Shown here piece by piece: positions 1 through 10,981 of a stretch of DNA of 64,000 nt (positions within the stretch are counted from its first letter, which is position 1; the number at the start of each line of letters is the position of its first letter). This DNA comes from Astropecten irregularis. Its lineage: Eukaryota > Echinodermata > Asteroidea > Paxillosida > Astropectinidae. The notes under the pieces are model-generated. The model made no database searches, was not told where the DNA came from, and saw nothing but the letters and a program-made list of their open reading frames with translations. The stretch is from the NCBI GenBank assembly GCA_963971285.1, contig OZ020260.1:4250798-4314797 (forward strand). Reading direction: 5' to 3'. Made by a program: the position numbers and the translations under genes.

Positions 1-59
1 CATCAATTATAACATTGATCATTATTAACATAATTTGGATTGTTACAAATTCAGAGGCA

Positions 60-215
60 ATAAAATACTGACTGAATTATTAAGTTATTGAAAAGTGAAC
101 AAAAGAAAAAGTGACTGGAGTGAGATTCGAACCAGCGACCTCCGGAATACTGTAGGTGCTCTTACCAACTGAGCTACCCAGCCCTATCAGTGCCATCCGG
201 GCAATCTCCAAGAAG
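60..215 (-). mobile_element. tRNA-derived SINE, antisense copy
   Basis: The segment contains the motif GTGAACAAAAG followed by a tRNA-like block in antisense: a T-arm/B-box (GATTCGAACC at about 126-135) and an A-box region (ACCAACTGAGCTACCCAG at about 165-182). The same block recurs at 14.4, 18.3, 26.9, 45.8, 46.9 and 57.2 kb. Dispersal and a shared non-tRNA tail mark it as a SINE and not a tRNA gene. The element edges are approximate. Confidence 0.75.
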
Positions 216-710
216 ATTATATAGCATTCATCTTTTAAGTGTCATATAATTTTTCTTAGGGGTGGTGAGAAAGTCCCAGAAAAGTGACTTTGGTACCAGC
301 AAAGTTTTCCTCTTACACAGGATGTAGTTGGTTGCATCCAAGTTGCCTGTAAAAGTTGCCTCGTGTCACATAATATGCCTATGCTCCCATAACAAAGAAC
401 TAAATATAGTGTGGGACTTTGGCAGATTCCACAATGTTCATGATAATATTTCAATAATGATGAGTAACAAAATGTCTTTTTCAAGGATGTAATTAGTAAC
501 ATGATCAAATGGCTGGGCTCAGACCTACACATGGAATTATCCATCTAGGTTACATTATAGCCTACAATGGCATCAGACTTCACTCATTCATAGCAGTCTG
601 GTATAAACTGATACAACACTGACTTCAATTATCATTTTGGAAATATGAATCATGCTATATACATTGTAATTATGTAAGGCACACCAGCTGTCCCATATAC
701 TGGACACGGT
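216..710. other. non-coding, no gene seen
   Basis: AT-rich sequence downstream of the candidate minus-strand terminal exon at 711-845. It may include that gene's 3' UTR. I see no protein-like reading frame. Confidence 0.4.
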
Positions 711-845
711 TCACGAGGAGCAGACAATAATGAGGGTGATCCCCCAGAAGAACTGTTCTGAGAGGCAAACCACCTGATCTAGCCTGAACTTGACAAGCTC
801 GTTCATGTTCTCGATCTTGTCCCAGGTGGGATTCGTACCAGGGTC
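711..845 (-). CDS. candidate last exon of an unidentified gene
   Basis: On the minus strand a plausible acceptor (TTTTTCTAATAG) is followed by 45 codons ending in TGA at 713-711. The translation is protein-like, running from DPGTNPTWDKIENMNELVKF to a C-terminus ITLIIVCSS. It starts in phase 0. Amino-acid composition and the well-placed acceptor support a real exon, but I do not recognise the family. The other candidate exon of this strand (2011-2298) ends in phase 1, so at least one exon would have to lie between them if they belong together. The alternative is a chance open frame. Confidence 0.35.
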   Translation of the reverse strand, partial: DPGTNPTWDKIENMNELVKFRLDQVVCLSEQFFWGITLIIVCSS

Positions 846-914
846 CTATTAGAAAAATGAAGTGTGAGGATGTGTTATAAATAACCATCTTCACACAAGT
901 TACCTAGATTGTGG

Positions 915-1085
915 AAAGATTTTAGGCTTTGCATGATGATAATTGGTATGTGAATCGGTTTGCGGAAACGCCATGTAATATTCGTTCGTACTTTTGCACT
1001 TGTTATTTCGTCCCACTTCTGGTAAGGTCTCAACGTTTCAACTAGTCTGCCCTAGTCATCATCAGGAAGAACTTAGTCTGTGTTT
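915..1085 (+). repeat. dispersed repeat, CTTTGCATG family
   Basis: The segment contains TTTAGGCTTTGCATGATG, then GGTTTGCGGAAACGCCATG, then a block with CTCAACGTTTCAACTAG. A close copy lies at about 28755-28925 and more diverged copies at 20805-20990 and 55435-55575. The relatedness was read by eye and the class of element is unknown. Confidence 0.6.
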
Positions 1086-1790
1086 ATGGTGGTCTAAGTC
1101 ACTGTGTTGTACCAGTAGTTGCAGTCTAGTATCAATGCAAGGTGCCAAGGCCTCCCTGCAGTCCCACACTTTAGAAATACAAATATTTGGACTGGCATCC
1201 TCCTGGGACATTTATTCACTAGACTGCAACTGGAGCACAGTCTGGCCTGCTATGCACCCCAGGGTCACCATTCAGCCCCTCAGCTGACCTAGCACTTTTC
1301 TGCCTTCTTGCATTCAACACCAATTTTTGTTTCTCACTTGCCTAAACTGCACATCTTCACTGATGCCACCCAATAATTAATGGTACATGTAAGCCCTGTC
1401 CCCCAGGATTCTAGCAATCAGAGGTGACTATGGACTAACTTTCTGGATAGCAGGTTGAGTGCAGGAATCCAAGTTCAGCATTCTTGGCCACCTGAGAATT
1501 CAGTGGAAGCCACATTTTAGCATATAATTCATATTCTGGCTGGCACTTCAAACTTCACTCTAAAAGAGTGGAAGGCAGCTTGAAAAGAGTTGTCCCTCAT
1601 AAGTCTAATGGCTCTTCAGTGGTTCTTTTGCATTAATAGAGAGTGCCCCACCCTGGCAACAAAATTCCTGGATTTTTTTTCTTCAGAATCCTCTCAAACT
1701 CATTGCTAGGCAGAAGACTACTTTTATGATTTGTATCTGTATTTTTTGTATGTATTTTCTGAAACTGCCATCAAGGCTGAGAAAACCCTG
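1086..1790. other. intergenic or intronic, nothing recognised
   Basis: No protein-like frame, RNA gene or clear inverted repeat was found in this stretch. It would be intronic if the two left-edge exon candidates are one gene. Confidence 0.35.
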
Positions 1791-2031
1791 GGGCCTTTAT
1801 GAAAGCTCGGCTCTGGCTCAGGCTTGGCTTCGTTCCAATTTGTAAATCCATTCTAAAACTACGGGTAGCAAAATAGAGACTTTTGGCTGCGGTACGGAAG
1901 TAGATTCTCTGGTTTGAATAAAGACAACAGAGCTACAGCTTCAATGAAAAAGCACAACCTATATTTTCAGCGTATGGATGACAGAGACGAAGCCAGAGCC
2001 TGAGCCTGACCTGAGCTTTTGAGAAAGGCCC
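1791..2031. mobile_element. foldback MITE with CTCAGGCT-rich ends
   Basis: The left end GGGCCTTTATGAAAGCTCGG and the right end are imperfect inverted repeats; the complement of the right end begins GGGCCTTTCTCAAAAGCTCA. Both arms carry runs of GGCTCAGGCT-type hexamers. The interior has a conserved core with AACCTATATTTTCAG. Related copies are at about 18650-18875 and 20205-20405. The right arm overlaps the 3' end of the candidate exon at 2011-2298. Confidence 0.65.
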
Positions 2032-2298
2032 TTGCATGGTCAAGAAATAAAAAGTTCAACTGCTGTTTCCTGTATTCTTTAGCATTATTCAGAATGAATT
2101 TGGCCAGCAATGTTGCACGGTGCTCCAAATCAGTCTTGATATGTGGTGTCAACACCCCTGGCAAATCATTTTGTAGATTCTTGGGGGAGCTAGGATCAGT
2201 GAAAACAGGACGTAAATCAATTGTCTGTATCCTCACTTTGCAGCTGACCAAAGTGACCAGGCTCGAGCCGTCCCGGGGGATCTCGGGTTGAATTATAA
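2011..2298 (-). CDS. candidate internal exon of an unidentified gene
   Basis: On the minus strand an acceptor (CACACTAACCAG) opens an uninterrupted 288-bp frame, phase 1 at both ends, closed by the donor CAG|GTCAGG. The protein is plausible, for example GSSLVTLVSCKVRIQTIDLR and LLAKFILNNAKEYRKQQLNF, with hydrophobic/charged alternation typical of a folded domain. I do not recognise the family. The last roughly seven codons and the donor itself lie inside the right arm of the MITE at 1791-2031, so the exon end may have been created or altered by that insertion. It could belong with the terminal exon at 711-845. A decayed pseudogene remains possible. Confidence 0.35.
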
Positions 2299-4165
2299 CT
2301 GGTTAGTGTGACAAAAGTGGGGCAAATTCCTTTCAAGGACTGGAGAGCTGCTTGGGTCTTGGATAGAGGGGTGTGCAGAGTGCAGGGCGGGAGCTGCCTG
2401 GGCACTTGGGCTTCTCAAGGTGACAAGGTGCTTGGTAAGCCACAATACCTTCAACATGAACCCAAATGTTGTTCCTTTGCTGATGTTTGGGCAAAGGACT
2501 CTTTTAACCTTACAGAATCACCATCTGATTCCAAATGTATTATTTGATAATGTAACTGTTGAATAAAGATGATGCACTAATCAACTTGATGTCTTGAAAT
2601 TTGTTCTCGGTTCTGGGAACTTCTGATACCAACTCATGCAGGATTTATCATCTGGACACAGCCTCAATCCAACCAAATTAGCCAAATGTTAGGAATGAAT
2701 TCAAAGGATTCAGTAAGGTTAATCATTCCTTATGATTATTTTCTACAATTCAAAGGTTGAAAATGAACAAACCCTTAGCTTAGGCCAATATTATGATTAA
2801 GCAATATGGTGAAAGATAGGGCGACTATGCTGCACAAGCCGCAATTTTGAAACATAAATTCAAATTTGTAGGGCCTAGGGGGCCTATACACCTCATTATA
2901 GGCTTTTTAGTTCAATAACCCGGATGCAACTCATAACCCAATTACTCTTCATCAGTACCAATTGGTCAAGCCGAGTATAAACCTTATGTGAAAAATACTG
3001 AAATGAATGATGATATAAAATCATAACAACACACTGAGATGATGACTGCAATGTATGATATCCTAGGCCCTGAAGGTTACCAGACATTGCGGCTACCACT
3101 GAATCTACAGTGTAGTTTAACAACGTCCCAGTTGGAGGAGATTCTGAACCCAAACTGTCTGCAGTAGATTATTAATGTCCACTTTTAAATCAGGAATTGG
3201 ACGGCCGGGGAAATAATATTCCAATCATGACAACAATGAGGTCATTTCACCCTAGCTTCAGCTCGTTCATTCTCCCTAAAGTACCTCTACTATTTTCACA
3301 ATTCCTCTCCCCCTGGCCGGTCTTTATATGATGGGCAATCACTGCTGTTCCACCAGCAGCAGCAGCTCGCCAGCCAGGGCTTACTGGCTAATGGCTCCTA
3401 GGAGACTCATTCTGCTGGGGCTGGTAGTGTCTCTTGGAGAGATTCTATGACCAGGCTGACCTTGGTGTGACCTCAAAGCAAAGCTACACAAGGTCAATCA
3501 GTGCCACCTATAGAACTGGGGAGGGGTGGTCAAATATTCAAATGTGGTTTGTTTGCTTGATTGTTTGTTTGTTTGTTTGTTGAGTTGGCATTGGAATATT
3601 TAAAAACAAAAAATATCAAAGTGAATTAAACAAAACATATGTCCCTGTTATCAGAACTTAACATAGATGTTAAAATTCAAGCCAATATAGCCAAGACCAA
3701 ATTATTTGTACACTTTCTTAGTTGAGCCATGGAGCTAATAAGTAATAGCTCCATGTTTTGAGCTGATGAAGATTCAATAGCCGGATTGAAAATGGATTAA
3801 ATTTAAGACTCAAAGTGCAAAAGGCTGTTAATTTGTGGGAATATGACATATTTGGAGCTGGTCATCAGGTGACAAAAGTAGCAATCAGTGGCAAGATGCA
3901 TGTTTTAAAATCAGGTACCATGACAACAATGAAATGAAGACGATCTGTACATAGATATAATTCATAGATATCTTTTTCACTGGGCAAGAATATGTAACTA
4001 AAATAAACAGGAAAATATCATGTGAGGAAATAGAACCAAGTTTGTTTTGGCCAGTTTGGTGAACATTATCATACTAATAGTAATAAGTTATAAGAAAAAT
4101 GATATCTGTGTAGTTTTTATATAGGACAGATCACAATGAGGTTTAATAGTCACTATACACGTTAC
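2299..4165. other. gene-free stretch with one nuclear-receptor site
   Basis: No convincing exon. A GC-richer block at about 3170-3480 differs in texture from the flanking AT-rich DNA and contains the DR5 motif listed separately. A short TTTG microsatellite lies at about 3546-3583. Confidence 0.4.
3457..3473 (-). promoter_or_regulatory. perfect DR5 nuclear-receptor half-site pair
   Basis: On the minus strand the sequence reads AGGTCACACCAAGGTCA: two exact AGGTCA half-sites in direct orientation with a 5-bp spacer. This is the canonical RAR/RXR retinoic acid response arrangement. A single extra half-site is near 3239-3244. Whether it is bound cannot be judged from sequence. Confidence 0.45.
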
Positions 4166-4169
4166 TATT

Positions 4170-4302
4170 AACCCTGGGGTTGATATCACGAAACTCATCA
4201 TAACTTACTACAGATAGCCCTACGTAGATGTCCTAGGATACAATGGGTTATCATAACTAAAGTTACGATCAATCATAAGCCTTCATGAAATCGACCCCTG
4301 GT
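4170..4302. mobile_element. MITE with CACGAAA / ATGAAATCGACC ends
   Basis: The left end CCTGGGGTTGATATCACGAA is mirrored by the right end TTCATGAAATCGACCCCTGG. A related element with GATTTCACGAAAG and GTGAAATCGACC ends lies at 52497-52651. It is non-coding. Confidence 0.65.
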
Positions 4303-5732
4303 CATATTCCAAACTCCTAGAGTATAATTAATCACTGCCTATTTGTCACACTGGTCCATACCCCACAAGGTGGGCCAGTATAAAGTGCCAAACTTCAGCC
4401 AAAACCAAAATAACTCCAAAATGGGACGCCAAGGAATGTTCCAAAACTTTACACAAGTTGACAGAGGAACAAACTACACAGCTATTGGGATGGTTCTGAT
4501 AAAAACCCTGCCTCTTATGAACAGTTCTAGGGATGACAGTTGATCACACAATATGCCAACTTCAAAAGCCGACTGGTGCACTGGCCTAACCAATGTTTAT
4601 CCAATGGTTTGAAGTGTCTGACTCTGAGGTGATGTCAAGTCTACTCAGTACAGTTTTAAGTATAGCACAGATTTTATGTAGGATGAAAAATTAAGTGTCA
4701 AAAAACCAAGTAGGGAATTATGAGTTTGAGAACTCAACCAAAAGAAAGGAAACACAACAAAAACAACAACAAACAAATGAACACTGAAGGAAGATTGATG
4801 GATCTTGCCATAATATTGCACTGTGTGATTGCCAAATGCAATAGTACTTAACAGGTTGTTAATCTTGATGTCAGAACACCTCCTGCGTATTTTCAATCTC
4901 AGTATAGTACATTATGTACCAGAAAGACGCAGAAGCCGTCATACCTAACACGTTTTAAATGATGGTCAACATATTTGCAACACTTCTGAAATAGCCTAAT
5001 TTATCACCCTCAAAAGCCAGTATAGATTTACGAGGGAAACCCGGTTGCGGCCACACGCTGGAAGGCACTGGACACAAAAAAAACCGCTGGAATTGACCCT
5101 TTGCATAAATCTGCCAGTTTTCACACCTTCGACTGCCCCGGAATCTTGAGTGAGTGGAGTATATATATGATCCAATGATGGGTATCTCTCATGGCTCAGT
5201 CAGTCACTAGCGAGAACCTCTCGAAGAGGTTTCTAAAGGGAAACAGGAAGCCAAATTCATAGCACAGCAAAGACCAGAAAGGTGTCAGGTCACGGCACCA
5301 CCGGCTTGATGAGAGAGCCAATAAATTACTTTGTTTTCCTTGCTCATTTTGCGGCCCAGTTCAGGATGCACTTTTTAATTGCCGGTGCCCCGATTCGTGT
5401 CAAATTTAGCTCTGGGGGGTCAGCCTGTTGGGGAGGACGGGTCTCGGAGGTTCGGGTGATACGAGAGAAGGAAAAGTCTCATTTGGTGGGTGAGATCAAA
5501 CGGATTGAGGAACAAGATGTAATAGTGCTCCTGACACCAAATTTAAACCTTTATGGGCAGTGACGCTTTCATGCGATAGAACAACGGAGCTAATCAATTA
5601 AGATACAAATTAATTAGACATAATGGATGTTATTATTAATTACGGACAAAGAAGGTACCTGTTTAATTATAAATCGGCAAATTATTTAATGAAGTATGCA
5701 TCCTCAAACAATTAGCATTCTAGTGGAAATTA
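4303..5732. other. gene-free; unique block at 5040-5720
   Basis: The block 5040-5560 is GC-richer and free of the local repeats. An open frame at 5282-5563 in it has no recognisable domain and was not called. 5580-5720 is very rich in TAAT/ATTA cores (homeodomain-type), so the block is a candidate cis-regulatory region on composition only. Confidence 0.3.
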
Positions 5733-5948
5733 CAGTGAAACGTCGCTATAATGAACGTGGTGGGATGCACAGATATTGTCCGTTATAGTTGTCATTCGTT
5801 ATAGCATAGTGCTATAATAGCTCCATGGTTATAGTGATCAAAAGAACCATATTTGGTATGTATTGTACACACAATTGGGAGCCAAGGATGATGTTTGATA
5901 TAGCCAAATGTTCAGTATAACGGTCTTCGTTAAAGTGGTGTTCCACTG
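5733..5948. mobile_element. pogo/Tigger-like MITE
   Basis: A 216-bp element is flanked by TA dinucleotides (5731-5732 and 5949-5950). The left end CAGTGAAACGTCGCTATAAT and the right end, whose complement is CAGTGGAACACCACTTTAAC, are imperfect inverted repeats of the CAGT(G/C)GAACC...TATAACGAA kind typical of pogo/Tigger elements. The interior is full of degenerate TTATAG/CTATAA words and has no coding capacity. Confidence 0.75.
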
Positions 5949-8764
5949 TAGTGCAAAAAGAAGGAAAGATTGGGTTGCTTTGAAAAGCACACTAAGAGGG
6001 CTGTGGTGGAAGTCTAATTAGTCCTGTATAAATCCGATTGTCTAGAATTCTGTTACACTGAATCTCTACTAAATCCACAGGAATTATTTTCCAATCATTC
6101 CTTCTCGCAAGTTAGGAAAAGGACAGGGATCTGTACTGCGCTGCACTGGAATGACTTCAAGTCGTTCCTGCCAAACTAAAACTCGACCCCCTTGCTGATG
6201 GACCTCATCACAAAACTCCCTCTCATTTCCGCTGGCTGTAAATCTACTTGGGACTGGCCGGCCCTCTTCGCGGACAAAGCCGGTGTAACCAAGCCGGCCA
6301 AATTGCTCTTAACAGCCCACCAACAAACCCTTCCAGTCTGGGTCTGCCTGCCTGCACATCTTGGCACTCCAGCCAGTGACTGGCTGGCTGGCTGGTGCGA
6401 CCAACCGACCGTCCTATAAGCAAGGGGAGTTAAATCATGCCAAAATCTTGTCTCTCCGCTCCCGGCCGGCAAAATTGGTGAAGAAAAGCACCGGATTACT
6501 TGGGACGGATCGAGCATATTATCGAGCAATTTTCAAATTAAGGAGCGGATCCATTCTGATGACATATGGTTTATAGCACGGAGCTGCAGAAGGTACTATA
6601 GAGCCCCAGATCTGTTGAGATTGATTTTGGTCAACTTTTATGAAGATCACTGTTTAACCAGATGGCCAATACTACACACGGTTCATAAGATTGGTTTTCA
6701 ATTTGCTTTTCACAGAACTTTTATATGAAGTGTGTGACATGTAATCCCTTTCCAAACACATCAAATTATTATGACCCAAAATTCAGACAGGGCTATATCT
6801 ACCATGTTTCCAAAGTAATCGGATATTAAGTGTAATAATCATAATCAAATTATGACCTGTGAAATTTATGGACTATAACTGATTTTTAACTGGTTTTCAA
6901 GTCTACCAAGATTAAAAAAAAACCAGCAATCCCAGACAACCAGTTCAGTTTGATAGAGCAGTTTCCATGTGCAATTAAAAGTGTGCAGTATAATTTCTCT
7001 GGAATGACATTTATTGAACAAACGAGGGCGCTACTTACAATCACAAAGGGTGAAACAAGTGTAAAATCTAATCATTTGAAACAAGGTTTCGAGTTTACTT
7101 TGCAGATGAGACAGCAAGTTTTAGGCAGTCCAACTCCACCCAAGTCTTCAAAACTTTGAGGAGACCTTATTGACCCCACTTGGATCAAGAATCTGCAAAA
7201 GAGAATCTACACTGTTGAATGTAAGTACAAAATGACTAACATTGCTTATTCCTGCAGTAAGTTGTTCAGAAAAAAAATCATCAAACAGGGAATTGAACCA
7301 GAGCCCTGTGGTTTAAATGTACAGCATGCACTAGTATTCTACAACCTGAGCTATGCAGTCAATGATTGTATCTTAATACATGTATCATAAAAATTGTGAT
7401 TTTGTCTATTTTGGCCTCCTGTGTTAATATTGTTTTCAAAACAAGTGCACAAAATATCACTGCATTGTTTGAAATTTAACCCACCATGATTTACCTTATG
7501 TTTTTTCATCATTATTAATAATATTTCCATAAAATACTCAGAAATTGGCTTTAATAAGCATTTGAAGCCAGAAGCACAAACAGAGATTTGTGAATTTTAT
7601 CATTTATATTTTACAATTTAATTCTTTTATCACTGAAGATTCCTCATATTTCATTTTCATTTCAGAATGATCCAAATAACCACAAGCTAGAAGGAGAAGA
7701 ATATTCATTTCAAGAAAAAAAAATCTAACACTGCGATTTCCCTCGATTCAGAGTATATACCCTTCCATGCACGCAATTTCAAATTCTAAGTTAGGATTCT
7801 GAAAAGGCTAACTGACAAATCCTACGGTGGATTTCATATTCATATACTGTATTAACCCGCTGACTCAAGATAAGAAAAAAAAAAAAAATGACAGCGAGTC
7901 ACAAGTGTCTTTTTGCCTTATGTCCAATATCGCCAGTCAGAATATTGAGTGAAACATTGATATTATAAATAAACGTCAACAGTATTAGCAGAAGGGATGG
8001 GGGGGGGGGGGGGTTGAGGGAGGAGAAGAAGAAGAAAAAAAGACACAAAAAAGACACAAAAACAATAATGAAATTTGGATTGCCAGGCCATTGGGTAAAT
8101 GATTGACAGATAGGAACAATCTAATAGGCTCGTCTTCCCCTGGAATTACATCCGCTCCGGTGAGCGGTACGACGGAGCGCGGAGCTCGGAGCTCGCCGGC
8201 CGGCGGCTTTTCTAAAAAGGCCCCTCCGCGATAAGAAGGTGTGTTTGCCTAAGGCGCTGGCACAAAAGGGCAGATAAACAATGTTCCGGCTTTTGCAGAT
8301 ACTGAGCCGGAGGGCGGGAAAAAAAAAAGAAGATAATAATGCATTGTTAGGTGAACTTGACGAGTGGCGGACTGAGTTTTATTTTGATACTGGTATTGGT
8401 TTTACTTGTATACACCAGTAGCTTGGACAGACCACAGCGGGTTACTAGTAATTAAAAAGCAAGGCTTTTCATGGTGGACAGAAATCTTATTAAAGATTTC
8501 AGCAGAATCATGCAGCCAATTAGCTCTCAGATGAGCTTATAAACAACATAATTGAACTGTCACGCTTGTATCATATTAAATTCTCCTCTTATCAACACAA
8601 AGTCTAGAAATTGATATTTGATTGTTAAATTGAAATCCTAACCCTATCATTGGTCTTTATCAAAACACCAGGCAAGAAGTCAAACATCAAATCAGAGAGA
8701 TGGAACCGAATCTTTTAATCAAAGTCCCCTCCCGAATTTGGTTTAATTTTTATTTCCATTGGAT
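5949..8764. other. gene-free; candidate regulatory islands
   Basis: No supported exon. Two GC-rich islands stand out from AT-rich DNA: 6170-6580 and 8125-8330. The second contains CGGAGCGCGGAGCTCGGAGC and GATA-type words such as CGATAAGAAG and AGATAAACA. Both could be regulatory, on composition only. Homopolymer and purine tracts lie at 7875-7888 and 7998-8045. Confidence 0.3.
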
Positions 8765-8940
8765 TGCATGGAGAATTTGAGAAAGATCCTGCTAAAGGAT
8801 CAGGCCCTCCTAACTCTGAGCGGCCTTTGAGAAAGATTCTGCTAGGATCAAAACGTCAGGCCCTCCTAACTCTGAGCAGCCTTTGAGAAAGATCCTGCTA
8901 GGATCGAAACGTCAGGTCCTCCTAACTCCAAGCATTTTAT
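8765..8940 (+). repeat. GATCCTGCTAGGATC repeat array
   Basis: Three tandem copies of a unit of roughly 55 bp carry AAGATCCTGCTAGGATCG (or close variants) followed by AAACGTCAGGCCCTCCTAAC. The core GATCCT-N3-AGGATC is self-complementary. Further arrays or single units are at 27575-27965, 29775-29890, 33885-33935, 39560-39660, 42590-42650 and 45060-45250, in both orientations. Confidence 0.75.
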
Positions 8941-9843
8941 ATATCTCGGGTCATTGTTTTGGCTGATGAGCAGTTTAATTGCAGCCAAGTTATTTCTTTG
9001 TATCCATTGGACAAGGTTTAGAAAATTAAACAAAAAATGGTGTTTGTTTCCAAAATTCTTAAATTTCAATCCAAAACATTTAATAAGTAGCCTCTTTTTT
9101 AGTACATGTATTAAATTTCTTATCAATGAAAATTTCTTACAATGCCACATGTGATGCGTCTATTCCTCAGAAACTCTCTGGTACATTCATGATCTGCCTA
9201 TATAATTTGTAGCCTACAAGATAAATTGTGCTATGGTAGTAGTCGCATGTTTTGAGTTTTGATGCCACAATGCCAAAATAGCAATCAGTAGCGAGACCAC
9301 TATACTGCACTGGAACAGAGATGCCACAAACCATTGCAGTTTGGATAACAGAGCAGATCAGCTTACTTCTAATTCTCTAGTTATTAAACCTGATGTCGGA
9401 ACCAACTTGATAACACACTTCAAACAAAGTCGGTCCGAACAACCAAGTTAGTAATAATGAAGTTGTGTAACGGATCCGTCATTGGCAGGGAATGCTAAAA
9501 TGATTGGAGAAATTAATTGGCCAGGTAAATACGGACCTAGATTCATTAAGCTGTCAGTCATTATAACGAAAGATCCCCACCCCTCCCTTGCTCCTTCCCC
9601 ATCCCCTCACTACCAAATATTAAAAACCCAGCTAACGTCAATAATTGTCTCTCTTAATACTCTATGTATACACACACCAATCTCTGCACTGCTCTTTTGT
9701 ACACAAACTTTCCAGACATAACAATCCCTTCAGGTGATCCAATCCAACAAAATGAGTCATAAGTTGGCTCTAAATCCCGACTTGTTATTTTAGTGGATTG
9801 TACCGGCTATAGTGTGTAACCTACATGGCAGGATTATCTCGCC
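8941..9843. other. gene-free AT-rich stretch
   Basis: No exon or structured element recognised. The block 9455-9620 is less repetitive than its surroundings. Confidence 0.35.
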
Positions 9844-10094
9844 AGGGGCCAATTTCATAGAGCTGTTATTTAAGCAAAACAAAATTTGCTTAGCACAAAA
9901 TGTCTTAGCCAATGAAACAAACCACGATTCAAAAACTCCATTTGATACTCATGGTCAGAGAACAACAGCCAAAGAACAATCACAAGTGAAACACAACACA
10001 TGGAAATTTGGTTGTTAATCCTGTTTTTTGTGAAAGACAGAAATTTCATGGTTAGCAAAATATTTATGCTAAGCAGGGTCGTGAAATTGGCCCC
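9844..10094. mobile_element. MITE, GGGGCCAATTTCATAGAGCTG family
   Basis: The left end GGGGCCAATTTCATAGAGCT is mirrored by the right end, which reads GTGAAATTGGCCCC. Internal TTAGCAC/GCTAAGC words pair as well. The same family is at 10738-10981, 12757-12964, 42279-42500 and as a fragment at 18969-19030. There is no coding capacity. Confidence 0.75.
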
Positions 10095-10737
10095 AGATTA
10101 TAAGCGAAATATTCCACTCAAGAGGCAAGTAGCACCGACCAAAAAAAAAAAAAAACCAAAAAAAAACAAACCTCATGAAAAAAAATTCCTTTCCTAACTC
10201 TTTTGGGGCTCAATTCGCAGGAGCACACCGCAGCCCCCCACCATAACCTCCCTTGCAACACTGACAAAAAAACTGGCCTTGGAAATGGCTGGGGCGCAAA
10301 TGACCGAAAAGACAAGACTATTATAATGTACCTGCTGCCTTAATATGACAGTAAACACGGAAGACTAATTGTGACTGACGGCCTGTCAATTTGGGAAATA
10401 TAATTATATTGCTGGCAACGTGGAGGTAATGCTTTACGCTCGGTTGGGCAAATCCTTCTTTTGAAGCTGCCAGCGCTGACACTACAGTGTGTAAGATGCA
10501 GAGGGGCGCACATACTTAACAAGTTATTACCTGGGGAAAAGCAAGTGTGTCTTTTTTTTATCCCCTTCTTTTTTGGGAGGGAGGAGGGGGGAAAGTGACG
10601 ACCGGGAATCGAGGGATAGGTTTTATAAAAGAAGTACAAAAGTATGTGTACAATGGTTAGTACGACACTGCAGTCAATGCGCGTTTCTGTCCTATTCAAT
10701 GTTGCAGCTAGAAAAGGTTACATGCATGTATGTTCTA
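10095..10737. other. gene-free; unique block
   Basis: The block 10195-10690 is free of recognised repeats and of mixed base composition, with words such as TGACGGCCTGTCAATTTGGG. It could be a conserved non-coding element. No exon was seen. Confidence 0.3.
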
Positions 10738-10981
10738 GGGCCAATTTCATAGAGCTGCTTAAGCACCAACATTTCCTTAAGCGCTGAAAACCTAGGTAAA
10801 TAAAATCAGTATGCCTGCCAAAACTCCTTGTGAATGTTATATGCTCAGCAAACAATGGCTGAATACAATTCAAAAGCAGTAAACATCACATGAACATTTA
10901 GTTGGTAATCCTGTTTGATCAAGGAAGACTTTTCATGCTTAAGCAAATTTTGTGTTTAAGCAGCTCTATGAAACTGGCCCC
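10738..10981. mobile_element. MITE, GGGGCCAATTTCATAGAGCTG family
   Basis: A well-preserved copy: the left end GGGCCAATTTCATAGAGCTG and the right end, whose complement is GGGGCCAGTTTCATAGAGCT, are inverted repeats. Paired GCTTAAGCAC and GCTTAAGC words lie just inside. Confidence 0.8.

Noticed and set aside
5282-5563. 93-codon plus-strand frame
   Set aside because: No family recognised and no supporting splice sites; the block looks more like non-coding unique DNA.
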